Of a DNA stretch of 32,641 nt, positions 23,263 to 30,435 are shown piece by piece. The notes beneath the pieces were generated by a model. It worked only from the letters and a program-made list of their open reading frames with translations, was not told the origin of the DNA and did not search any database. Within the stretch, counting starts at the first letter, position 1, and each line of letters opens with the position of its first letter. The translations under genes were made by a program, and so were the position numbers. Source of the DNA: Chlamydiota bacterium (GTDB taxonomy: Bacteria > Chlamydiota > Chlamydiia > Chlamydiales > Parachlamydiaceae); NCBI GenBank assembly GCA_013286645.1, contig JABDFJ010000023.1, positions 1-32,641 on the forward strand, read 5' to 3'.

Positions 23263-25025
23263 GCTGCTTTTTTTGCCCCATTGTAGGCATTTAAAATACC
23301 TGTTGCAATTTGATTGGATTGCGTAGGATTATTGGGGTCGTAATCCCAGTATGAGGTGCTATATCCCTGCTGCGCCGCCCAGGCAGCAAAGGCATTGGCA
23401 TCGTAAGCCCCAGAAGCTGGGTCGAGTCCCACCGTGATCTGCGAAGGACTAAAATTATATGTCGTCTTCAACCAATTTGCCCAGCCGGTTATCCATCCTT
23501 GTTCATCGGACTGGCTATTAAAATAGGCCATGATGTTTACGCGATCGACACCGGAGGCTGTTTTACCGGTTGTAGGATTCGTATATAGCGCCGCGTTCAT
23601 AATATTCTGCACCACCCCTTGCCAAGGGAAATTGGGACCAAACCCAGCATTGGTATCCAGGCTGGTGATGAAGTTTGGATTGATGGTTTTGAAATCTTTG
23701 ATCAGAGTCCCTACAAGTGCCTGTTGAGAAGGGTTATTTTGGGCAGATGTAAATTCTTCGCAATCGAAATCCACGCCATCTAGACCATGCGCTTTGCAAT
23801 AACTAGCCAAAGCTTGCGCAAAGCCTTGTACGTTACTATTTGTGAGTACGTCCCAGGTGTTGTCGTATGCACCGCCGCTGCCACCTAGCGAGATTTTTAC
23901 ACTTATCCCTTGGGCGTGACAATTCTGAATAAATGCATCCATCTGGGCTTGGTTTTGCGACATCGTTCCGAAGCCGCCGATGGTCGGCTTCCCATTTGCA
24001 TCTAAGGACATATTGCCTACAAAGATGTTGACGGCATTCACGCCTTGGGGAACTGGTGTATTCCAGCTCGTCCAATCCACATACCATGTGCCATTCTCAA
24101 TGGTACCCGCTGCAGAAGATCCTTGTGTAACTGGTGTGACCCCGGTGGTACCCGTACTCCCGGTTGTGCCGGTAGTGCCGGTGGTCCCTGTGCTTCCTGT
24201 GGAACCTGTGGTACCTGTCGTAGTGCCCGTGGTTGTGCCAGTGGAACCTGTGGTTCCGGTGGTGCTGGTGCCGGAAGTGCCGGAAGAAATGCCCATAGCA
24301 TTGTTGTACGTTTGAGTGACTTGTGCTTCAATCGCCGCACAGGCAGCTTGAAAAGTGGCAAGTGTTTTTGTTGAATCGTTGTATTGGCTGGTATAGAGCG
24401 GATACAGTTGCTGCTGCAAAGCAACCAGCTGTTGTTTGGCAGTGACTACGTTCGTTTGATTGACTTGGGTGTAAGGGAGCTGGTTAATCGCGTTAATCTT
24501 AGTGTTAATGTCGTTATAATAAGTCAAATATTGACTATAAATGGCAGATGCATCAGGACTCCTCCCGGAGCTCTTCGTCGTGCTAGTGGTAGAGCTCGTT
24601 GACGAAGTAGAGGTAGAGCCTGTCGAGGAAGTTGATCCCGAACTGGAAGAGACTCCTCCCGTATAAACATTAATAGGCGAGGAGCTCCCGGATGAGGTGG
24701 TTTGTGTGTTTGTTGCCGTATTATAGATTTGGGTGGCTTGGTTTTCGATCGTGGCGCAAGCACTTTTAAACGTGGCAAGAGTGGCAGTGGAATTGGTGTA
24801 TTGACTTTGATACAGAGGATATAATTGCTGTTGCAAGCTGACTAGCTGCGAGATGTCTTGCGTTCGCGCTGTTTGACTAAGTTGACTTGTGGGTAATTGA
24901 TTGATGGCATTAATTTTATTGTTAATGTCATTGTAATATGATAGATACTGTTGATAAATTAAATCTGCATCCGCACTTCTTCCAGTATTTTGAATTTGGT
25001 TATTATTTGTGACAGGAGAGCTCAT
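23259..25025 (-). CDS. GH18 glycosidase with duplicated helical N-terminal modules
   Basis: The C-terminal part (about 310-588) is a glycoside hydrolase family 18 barrel. It has VKISLGGSGG, the catalytic DxxDxDxE as DGVDFDCEE near residue 419, then NIMAYF and SYWDYD in the expected order. Such enzymes cleave chitin or related GlcNAc polymers. The N-terminal part has two copies of a module of about 90 residues (about 15-105 and 153-243) sharing YLxYYNDINxKINAINQLP and LxxLQQQLYPLYxSQY. They are joined by Ser/Thr-rich linkers and a Gly-Thr repeat (TGTTGSTG type) before the catalytic domain. No signal peptide is visible; MSSPVTNNNQIQ suggests secretion by another route. AGGAGG lies 8 nt before the ATG, so translation should be strong. 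It could act on amoebal or fungal chitin, or bind host glycans. Confidence 0.9.
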   Translation of the reverse strand: MSSPVTNNNQIQNTGRSADADLIYQQYLSYYNDINNKINAINQLPTSQLSQTARTQDISQLVSLQQQLYPLYQSQYTNSTATLATFKSACATIENQATQIYNTATNTQTTSSGSSSPINVYTGGVSSSSGSTSSTGSTSTSSTSSTTSTTKSSGRSPDASAIYSQYLTYYNDINTKINAINQLPYTQVNQTNVVTAKQQLVALQQQLYPLYTSQYNDSTKTLATFQAACAAIEAQVTQTYNNAMGISSGTSGTSTTGTTGSTGTTTGTTTGTTGSTGSTGTTGTTGTTGSTGTTGVTPVTQGSSAAGTIENGTWYVDWTSWNTPVPQGVNAVNIFVGNMSLDANGKPTIGGFGTMSQNQAQMDAFIQNCHAQGISVKISLGGSGGAYDNTWDVLTNSNVQGFAQALASYCKAHGLDGVDFDCEEFTSAQNNPSQQALVGTLIKDFKTINPNFITSLDTNAGFGPNFPWQGVVQNIMNAALYTNPTTGKTASGVDRVNIMAYFNSQSDEQGWITGWANWLKTTYNFSPSQITVGLDPASGAYDANAFAAWAAQQGYSTSYWDYDPNNPTQSNQIATGILNAYNGAKKAA

Positions 25026-25155
25026 AGAAAAACCTCCTAAAGGTATTAAATAAAAAACATAGATTTCCTGTTTCTTTAATGTAATTATAATCCTTTTTTT
25101 AATACATTTCTATTGTTTTTGGCTCATCACAAATTAGAGCATCGCACGATTCGAA

Positions 25156-25193
25156 CGCGAAGATCGCGAAGTAAGCGAAGATAACGCGAAGAA
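25156..25193. repeat. GCGAAG array with 9-bp spacing
   Basis: Units CGCGAAGAT, CGCGAAGTA, AGCGAAGATAA and CGCGAAGAA follow each other at steps of 9, 9 and 11 bp, then a run of T. It lies 52 bp past the stop of the DAAO-like gene and 130 bp before the GH18 start on the minus strand. It does not form a strong hairpin by itself. Confidence 0.55.
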
Positions 25194-25244
25194 TTTTTTT
25201 ATTTATTGAAATGCACGCGCAAGACAAATCTTCTGATATCAGCT

Positions 25245-26438
25245 TTATCCAGCCTCTTTTGGGGAAGGACTTTTGTATGGTTTTTGGAAGAAAAAAAGTG
25301 AAGCGCGCTCTAGCAGCTTTTGGTAGGCATTTTGATCAAGCTCTTGCAGTTGCTCAGCAGACAGTTTTTCTGCATGGGGAATAAAAGTCACTCCGATGAC
25401 CCCTAGACTATGTATCCCTTCGGGATGATCGGGAGTGACTATAAGGCATTTGGGGGTCATATAAAGGGGTTGGGCTTCCTGATCTTGTAAGACAGAAGTC
25501 AAAATCATGTAATCAAGGTGACCGGGACCAGAGAGATCGTTAAGGGCTATCAAATGACCGCGCACCGCATTGAGATTGGTATCTTGATTGAGTTCCCCAG
25601 CACCAAATCCGGTGCAATTAACGATGACCTGTTCCTGAATTTCGGAAAAAGAGTGGATTGTTTTGATTTCGATAGGGATATTTTTTTTATGGATTTCGCT
25701 TAAAAAGTTTTGCATGAGAATCCCGGTATTCATGAAGAAGGTCATATATTGATAATATCCGGAATGGGTTGCACCCCCTTCGAATGCCAGGGTGACCTGT
25801 TGTTTAGGGGGGACTAAGCCCAGCTGAACTAAAAAAGCGAGTTCCCCTTCGGTTTCTTGGGTGCAGTAAATGGGTAAGTAGCGCACAGCATCGCGGGCAA
25901 GATATGGGTGCTTTCCTTGCGAAATCTGTTGGTAGACGATAAAACTTTCTTTCGCCAGAGGGATGACTTCTTGGACATCTGCAACGGCGAGCAAACCAAA
26001 AAAGCCGGCCGATCTCCAGGAAACTGGGTCATACAGGCTTTTGGTATAAATGCCTGAGACGTTATAGCCCGAATGTGAAAGTTCGGTAGCCATGCATAAA
26101 CCGATGCACCCCGACCCTACAATACGAATAGGTGTTTCTTTGCTGATCTTTTCCTCTTCGAAGAGCTGGATAGCTTTTTGAATAGAACCGAAAAGAGTTG
26201 TCCATCCCGCCCCGCCGTGTCCATAGCAGTTGATGACGATTTTATTTCTTTCAATTTTCTTTGCAGAGATATTGATGCCATTTTCTCTTTTAGGACGCAT
26301 GCAAGCATATTTTATGCCGATGGTGTCGGCATTGATCACAGGCGGAATGAGCTTGACAATGGTTTCTTCAGCCGACGCTGAGAGGCTCAACAATAGAAAG
26401 CAGCCAAGCAATATTGAAGATAATTTTGATGATTTCAT
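25245..26438 (-). CDS. DAAO-like FAD oxidoreductase, apparently circularly permuted
   Basis: The 397-residue protein has a signal peptide (MKSSKLSSILLGCFLLLSLSASA). It then carries, at 48-78, RPKRENGI and NCYGHGGAG. In canonical D-amino-acid oxidases these are the last motifs of the chain (GFRPVRPQ, which includes substrate-binding Arg283, and NYGHGGYG). Only after them comes the FAD-binding GSGCIG (108-113) with a Rossmann start, RIVGSGCIGLCMATEL. The middle holds SWRSAGFFG, the VRGHLIAL equivalent of the DAO VRGQ motif, and a C-terminus that stops where the RPxR segment should begin. So the C-terminal segment seems moved to the front. It probably oxidises a D-amino acid or related amine outside the cytosol, giving H2O2. 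The fold is well supported; the permutation is read from motif order. Confidence 0.85.
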   Translation of the reverse strand: MKSSKLSSILLGCFLLLSLSASAEETIVKLIPPVINADTIGIKYACMRPKRENGINISAKKIERNKIVINCYGHGGAGWTTLFGSIQKAIQLFEEEKISKETPIRIVGSGCIGLCMATELSHSGYNVSGIYTKSLYDPVSWRSAGFFGLLAVADVQEVIPLAKESFIVYQQISQGKHPYLARDAVRYLPIYCTQETEGELAFLVQLGLVPPKQQVTLAFEGGATHSGYYQYMTFFMNTGILMQNFLSEIHKKNIPIEIKTIHSFSEIQEQVIVNCTGFGAGELNQDTNLNAVRGHLIALNDLSGPGHLDYMILTSVLQDQEAQPLYMTPKCLIVTPDHPEGIHSLGVIGVTFIPHAEKLSAEQLQELDQNAYQKLLERASLFFFQKPYKSPSPKEAG

Positions 26439-26603
26439 AAAGTAATAAGTTATATCTTAGTAAAGTATATGCCATCAAGTTAAAATCGGGGATGGCACAG
26501 GTGACCTCTCAACATAGGACTTTTGATAGGATCGTTCCGCTTAAATGCATGTTTAATTTGATTCTGAATGGAAGTTTGATTAAGCTGTCGTAGGCAAATT
26601 TTT

Positions 26604-26609
26604 TATAAT
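26604..26609 (+). promoter_or_regulatory. -10 box candidate for the small membrane protein
   Basis: A perfect TATAAT lies 28 bp before the ATG at 26638. No good -35 is visible at 16 to 18 bp, so only the -10 is claimed. Confidence 0.3.
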
Positions 26610-26637
26610 TTTTTCGTAACCTACACCCGGCTATTTC

Positions 26638-27018
26638 ATGAAAGTGCTAAAAGAAAAAACTTACAAGTTGTGTAGTTATTCAGAATTGAGCTCATGTACA
26701 AGACCGGTAAAAGAAAAGGAGCAGCGATCGATCGATGGATTCTCGACGCCACATACTAGGGATACCGCAAAACCGCAGACCTATAGGCAACACTTCAAGG
26801 TGGCGTTCTATTATTCGCTAAAAATGATTTGGTATGCGCTTGGCGGCATAGTTCACGCTATTTTGCCCGAGATCAAATGCTTGCAGTTTGCCACGTCGAC
26901 CTTCCTTTTCAAAGCGGTCAGATTTCTGGCATATAGTGGTCGACATGACGATGAAATCAATGAGGTCTTCGGTGAGGAGTGGGTCGCGTTCGTCAAGAAA
27001 CAACGCGAGTCTCATTAA
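26638..27018 (+). CDS. Small protein, DUF6356-like
   Basis: This 126-residue protein has a polar N-terminus of about 55 residues, then TYRQHFKVAFYYSLKMIWYA, GGIVHAILPEIKCLQFATST and a further hydrophobic stretch FLFKAVRFLAY. The pattern H...A...S...A.G.IVHAxLP...TST resembles the DUF6356 family of small bacterial membrane-associated proteins, whose function is unknown. One or two amphipathic or membrane segments are likely. The Shine-Dalgarno sequence is weak. It is convergent with the EEP gene (40-bp gap) and divergent from the flavoenzyme. The gene is probable; the family call is tentative. Confidence 0.6.
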   Translation: MKVLKEKTYKLCSYSELSSCTRPVKEKEQRSIDGFSTPHTRDTAKPQTYRQHFKVAFYYSLKMIWYALGGIVHAILPEIKCLQFATSTFLFKAVRFLAYSGRHDDEINEVFGEEWVAFVKKQRESH

Positions 27019-27058
27019 TAATCTTCTTGCAAAGGATGTAGAGCATTGACAAAGCGGT

Positions 27059-28144
27059 TTAGGTGGGTTTGTGAAGCAATCGCTCCACAAGAATATTGAG
27101 ACGCTCTAATACTTCATTGGGAGCATTCGCCAGGGCCCTCCTCTCTCCAAAAACAAAAATATGGTCGAAGTCGGCAGATTGGGTATAAATCCCATCTTTT
27201 AGATAAGGAATCATTGTGGGATAGGGTGAAATTTGTTGAAAATCGCCTAATTCTTTGAGCGATTCAAAGATCTCCACTTCAGTCCTATTCATATCCCCCA
27301 TGACAACCATGGTTTCTCCTTCTTTCTGCACTCTTTTTTGCTCTAAAATGTAAGCGCTCAATTCTTGAGTAGCAGGTCCTTGAAGGACCCAAGGAAGATG
27401 AACGGTGATGCAGCGGATCAATTCTCCGGTGTCTTTTTGCTTTAGTAGTAGATTCAGGATACCTCTAGAGGGTTTATCACTGAACACCCCTTGCTGTCCA
27501 TTTTTTTCGACAAGATCAAAAATATTGGAATTATAGATCATGGCGATCTGATCTTCTTCGCTTTCACCAGCAAGAGACAATTTGAAGTGTGGGGCGAGGC
27601 TTTTTTTGAGGTGTTGGATGAACGTTTTTCCACATTCTTGTAAGGCTATAACCCCACGAGGGCGATCCTTGTCGGTGAGCATCTGCAAAATGTGGTCGAT
27701 CAAATGTTGGTTACGCAAAGTGATCCCTTCTTCAGTCACTTTTTCGTGTTCTGTGGTAATTGCCGATCCCATGAGGCCTTGATAATCATCCATGACATGC
27801 TTCATATATATGTCGGCCAGGATATTCCAGGTAGCAATGTGAATGGGAGATTGGCCTTGTAGAGTAACCCCAATAGGCAAGTGGTCGGAGGGGTGGGTCC
27901 ACTTCTCTCTCATGATACCTACATCAGCTCCCATTCCGATAAAAAAGGGCTTTTGAGTTATTTTCCATTGGTCTTTAATTCCAGCTTGGGTTTTTGGTTG
28001 TTCTGAAGAAATCTGTGAGAACGTTTGTCTACTAATGGAGTCTAGGGAAGTCGTTTTTGGATTGAGCGTGCTATTTTGTGAAGGAGTTTGTTTTGAAAAC
28101 ACTTCTTTGGTAAAATGTATTAATTTTGAAATATAGTTAATCAT
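27059..28144 (-). CDS. Endonuclease/exonuclease/phosphatase family enzyme, apparently permuted
   Basis: This 361-residue protein belongs to the metal-dependent EEP (DNase I-like) superfamily: TWN at 105-107, LQE with the metal-binding Glu at 170, TVHLPW at 247-252, GDMN at 283-286 and FDHIFVFG at 326-333. The motif SDHLPIGV, which carries the catalytic His and normally ends the EEP domain, lies at 86-93, before TWN. The C-terminus ends with a helical tail after DHIF. So the last strand and catalytic His have moved to the front, as in a circular permutation. The first 60 residues are Ser/Thr/Gln-rich and may be a secretion signal; there is no classical signal peptide. Substrate could be nucleic acid, a phosphoinositide or a lipid headgroup. 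The family is firm; the permutation is read from motif order. Confidence 0.88.
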   Translation of the reverse strand: MINYISKLIHFTKEVFSKQTPSQNSTLNPKTTSLDSISRQTFSQISSEQPKTQAGIKDQWKITQKPFFIGMGADVGIMREKWTHPSDHLPIGVTLQGQSPIHIATWNILADIYMKHVMDDYQGLMGSAITTEHEKVTEEGITLRNQHLIDHILQMLTDKDRPRGVIALQECGKTFIQHLKKSLAPHFKLSLAGESEEDQIAMIYNSNIFDLVEKNGQQGVFSDKPSRGILNLLLKQKDTGELIRCITVHLPWVLQGPATQELSAYILEQKRVQKEGETMVVMGDMNRTEVEIFESLKELGDFQQISPYPTMIPYLKDGIYTQSADFDHIFVFGERRALANAPNEVLERLNILVERLLHKPT

Positions 28145-28225
28145 TTTTATTATCAGTGGGTGGGTGTGGTAAGGTTAGTGTGATATCCAATTGAATTAAT
28201 TTTGTGTTGTTTATTTTGGGCTGAT

Positions 28226-28262
28226 GAAAAGTATAATATTAATATAAAAGTAGATACTTTTC
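28226..28262. promoter_or_regulatory. Inverted repeat in the divergent EEP/wHTH promoter region
   Basis: GAAAAGTAT and ATACTTTTC form 9-bp arms with a 19-bp AT-rich spacer that includes TATAAT at 28232-28237. It lies 82 bp before the EEP start and 83 bp before the wHTH start. It may be an operator for either side. Confidence 0.35.
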
Positions 28263-28277
28263 AATATTTTTAGCCAA

Positions 28278-28307
28278 GTGCACCATTATGCAATTGACAA
28301 TCCACCA
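28278..28307 (+). repeat. Left direct repeat: relic of the monooxygenase start
   Basis: This 30-bp segment matches 30847-30876 at 26 of 30 positions. Read as codons it gives MHHYAIDNPP, against MHHYAIENPS at the start of the monooxygenase, then runs into a stop. It marks the left end of the island and also supplies the TTGACA -35 box of the next operon. Confidence 0.7.
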
Positions 28308-28338
28308 AATATTTTGGTAATATGACCAAAAAGGTTGG
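28294..28338 (+). promoter_or_regulatory. Promoter and operators of the wHTH-NTase operon
   Basis: A perfect -35 TTGACA (28294-28299) is followed after 18 bp by TAATAT (28318-28323). The palindrome CCAAATATTTTGG (28305-28317) fills the spacer. A second, CCAAAAAGGTTGG (28326-28338), covers the expected transcription start. Two CCAA...TTGG sites at these places fit autorepression by the wHTH protein encoded just downstream. Confidence 0.6.
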
Positions 28339-28344
28339 TTAATT

Positions 28345-28680
28345 ATGTTGGAATATCTTTTTGGCAACCCAGTTATCGAGAAAATCCTTTTCTTTCTGGA
28401 AGCTAATCAAAAATGCTATCCTTCTGAGCTCAAGTCCACTTTTCAAAGTCCTTTATATAGTTTCCAAAGGGCTTTGGCTAGATTGGAAAAGGGGGGAGTG
28501 ATCGTTAGTCATAAAGAGGGCAAAACGCTTATTTATCAATTTAACCCTCGTTACCCATTTCTAAACGAGCTGAAAGTATTTTTGCAAAAGGCGTATTCAT
28601 ATTTTCCCGACGAAATTCGCGAAAAATACTATGAGCCAGCGACTAGAAAACGTCCTAGACGACAAGGAAAGCCATTATGA
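28345..28680 (+). CDS. Winged-helix regulator paired with nucleotidyltransferase
   Basis: The 111-residue protein is a compact winged-helix DNA-binding protein. EKILFFLEANQKCYPSEL, then SPLYSFQRALARLEKGGVIV and a wing KEGKTLIYQFN match the ArsR/MarR-like fold with recognition helix and wing. A basic C-terminus (RKRPRRQGK) follows. Its stop overlaps the start of the nucleotidyltransferase gene (ATGA). wHTH plus nucleotidyltransferase pairs of this kind are seen in type IV (AbiEi/AbiEii-like) and related toxin-antitoxin systems, where the wHTH protein represses the operon and acts as antitoxin. It probably binds the CCAA/TTGG palindromes upstream. Confidence 0.8.
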   Translation: MLEYLFGNPVIEKILFFLEANQKCYPSELKSTFQSPLYSFQRALARLEKGGVIVSHKEGKTLIYQFNPRYPFLNELKVFLQKAYSYFPDEIREKYYEPATRKRPRRQGKPL

Positions 28681-29216
28681 TCGATTGGGCTAATATTTCA
28701 CTTAAAGACCTTGCAGGGTATGTTTCGGAAGAGTTGAGGAAAAACGGCATTGATACTGTCCTGGTGGGTGGGGCGTGTGTGTCAATCTATTCGCGAAATC
28801 GCTATCAATCTTACGATTTAGATTATGTTACTTATGAGGATATGAAGAAGGTTAAAAAGGCATTATCGTGTTTAGGCTTTGCTGAGAAGGGTAGATGCTT
28901 CTGGCATGAAAACTGCAAATGGTTTGTTGAGTTTGTTTCTCCACCAGTCGCGGTAGGCAACGAACCAATAAGGGAATTCAACAATATAGTCACTGAGTTG
29001 GGGACAATCAAGCTCCTCTTGCCGGTGGATAGTGTTAAAGATAGGTTAGCCAGCTTTTACCATTGGAATGACAAGCAGGGACTCGAGCAGGCTGTAAATA
29101 TTTGTCTTGAGCAGAACATTGATTTCAGCGAAGTGGAAAGATGGTCCATCCAAGAAGAGCATGAAGGCAAATTTCGAGTCTTCATGGAACTTTTAGCTAA
29201 GAATATGCAAAAGTAA
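28677..29216 (+). CDS. Nucleotidyltransferase, AbiEii/MNT-like
   Basis: The 179-residue protein has the DNA polymerase beta-type nucleotidyltransferase start: VLVGGACVSIYSR (GG at 31-32), then SYDLDYV with the metal-binding D47 and D49. A third acidic residue is likely in KWFVEFV. The C-terminal helices include VDSVKDRLASFYHW, as in AbiEii/AbiGii-like toxins. Those enzymes transfer nucleotides to tRNA or proteins; the target here is unknown. It overlaps the wHTH gene by 4 bp and precedes rlmF by 9 bp. A toxin role is inferred from the pairing. Confidence 0.82.
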   Translation: MIDWANISLKDLAGYVSEELRKNGIDTVLVGGACVSIYSRNRYQSYDLDYVTYEDMKKVKKALSCLGFAEKGRCFWHENCKWFVEFVSPPVAVGNEPIREFNNIVTELGTIKLLLPVDSVKDRLASFYHWNDKQGLEQAVNICLEQNIDFSEVERWSIQEEHEGKFRVFMELLAKNMQK

Positions 29217-29225
29217 GGCTTCAGA

Positions 29226-30104
29226 ATGAAGCAGATAAAAACAGAATTACATTCTAGAAGCCGTCATAGAGGTGTTTATGATTTTAAACAACTCATAAAA
29301 AAATGTCCTGACTTAGCTAATTTTGTAGCGAAAAATAAGTATGGAAATGAGTCAGTAGATTTTACCAATCCCCTGGCTGTTAAAACCCTTAATAAAGCCC
29401 TTTTAAAGTTCTTTTACAATATCACATGGGATCTGCCGGAAGGTTTTTTATGCCCTCCTGTACCTAGCCGGGCGGATTATATCCATCACATAGCAGATTT
29501 ACTCAGTCTTTGTAATGGCGGCGTAATACCCCACGGAAAAAGTGTCCGCGTCTTAGATATAGGTGTCGGGGCAAATTGCATTTATCCACTGATCGGTCAT
29601 AGAGAATATGGATGGAGTTTCGTTGCCACGGATATTGATCCCGCAGCGATTTCGATTGCAGCAAGGATTGTTAAAGATAATGAATTGACCGAAGCTATTG
29701 AAATTCGCTTGCAGTGGTTTCCCTTAAAGATTTTTGAAGGTATTCAAAAGGATAATGAGGCATTTGATATTTCGATGTGTAATCCTCCTTTTCATACATC
29801 CGCGACTGAAGCCAAAGCCGGAACGAAACGGAAATGGAAAAATTTGGGGGTAAAGACGAATTCGTTGAATTTTGGAGGACAGAGTAATGAATTGTGGTGC
29901 CAGGGTGGTGAGAGCGCTTTCATAAGACGGATGATAGAAGAAAGTGTGCATGTCAATTGCAAGTGGTTCACTTCGCTGGTTTCCAAAGCGAGTAGCCTTC
30001 CCAGCATTTACAAAGCATTAGAGATGGTGAAAGCTTTGGAAGTAAGAACTATTGAGATGGGACAAGGGCAAAAAAAAAGCAGAATTGTCGCTTGGACTTA
30101 TTGA
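29226..30104 (+). CDS. rlmF: 23S rRNA (adenine-1618-N6)-methyltransferase RlmF
   Basis: The 292-residue protein matches RlmF (YbiN) over its length. It starts with the basic LHSRSRHRGVYDF segment and has the family-typical FTNPLAVKTLNKALL and the PSRADYIHHIADLL motif. It also has the SAM site DIGVGANCIYPLIG at 111-124, ATDIDPAAI, and the N6-adenine catalytic NPPF at 186-189. It methylates A1618 of 23S rRNA. RlmF is typical of gammaproteobacteria and some Bacteroidetes, so lateral acquisition is plausible here. It lies 9 bp after the nucleotidyltransferase gene and is probably in its operon, an unusual partner for a toxin-antitoxin-like pair. Confidence 0.94.
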   Translation: MKQIKTELHSRSRHRGVYDFKQLIKKCPDLANFVAKNKYGNESVDFTNPLAVKTLNKALLKFFYNITWDLPEGFLCPPVPSRADYIHHIADLLSLCNGGVIPHGKSVRVLDIGVGANCIYPLIGHREYGWSFVATDIDPAAISIAARIVKDNELTEAIEIRLQWFPLKIFEGIQKDNEAFDISMCNPPFHTSATEAKAGTKRKWKNLGVKTNSLNFGGQSNELWCQGGESAFIRRMIEESVHVNCKWFTSLVSKASSLPSIYKALEMVKALEVRTIEMGQGQKKSRIVAWTY

Positions 30105-30150
30105 GGTTATTAGCGCGATACTTTAGATTCTACAGTAATTTTCAATGTGT

Positions 30151-30171
30151 TATAATCGAGGAAAGGGGAAA
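30151..30171 (+). promoter_or_regulatory. -10 box and RBS deciding the DUF4160 start
   Basis: TATAAT (30151-30156) is followed by AGGAAAGGGG and then the ATG at 30172. An earlier in-frame ATG at 30145 lies upstream of the -10 box, so it cannot be the start if this promoter is used. Confidence 0.6.
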
Positions 30172-30432
30172 ATGCCGGAGATTAGCAGATTCCAAGGAAT
30201 TATTATAAAAATGTTTGCTAGAGACCATAATCTACCCCATTTTCATGCATTCATTGGAAGCCACGAAGCTCTTTTCGATATTAAAACAGGGAAAATAATA
30301 GAAGGTGACTTTCCCCCAAATAAACAAGTTTTGGTTGTTGCTTGGGCGCTCCTTCGTAAAAAGGAGCTCATGAGAAATTGGAGTAGCCTTTCAGCGGGCA
30401 TGGGATTCGATAAAATTGAGCCATTGAGGTAA
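30172..30432 (+). CDS. DUF4160 protein
   Basis: The 86-residue protein begins MPEISRFQGIIIKMFARDHN, followed by LPHFHAFIG, and matches DUF4160 along its length; family members start with this same MPEISRF sequence, which supports the ATG at 30172. The HFHA motif is the family signature. Function is not established. DUF4160 genes are very often followed by DUF2442 genes, as here (3-bp gap), and the pair is regarded as a putative toxin-antitoxin-like module. Which partner is the toxin cannot be told from sequence. Confidence 0.88.
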   Translation: MPEISRFQGIIIKMFARDHNLPHFHAFIGSHEALFDIKTGKIIEGDFPPNKQVLVVAWALLRKKELMRNWSSLSAGMGFDKIEPLR

Positions 30433-30435
30433 GTT

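Noticed and set aside
24130-24300. Short tandem repeat that might suggest CRISPR or a satellite
   Set aside because: It is the Gly/Thr-rich linker of the GH18 protein, in frame and without spacers.
30145-30171. Upstream ATG for the DUF4160 protein
   Set aside because: It lies before a perfect TATAAT and the ribosome binding site, and family members begin MPEISRF.
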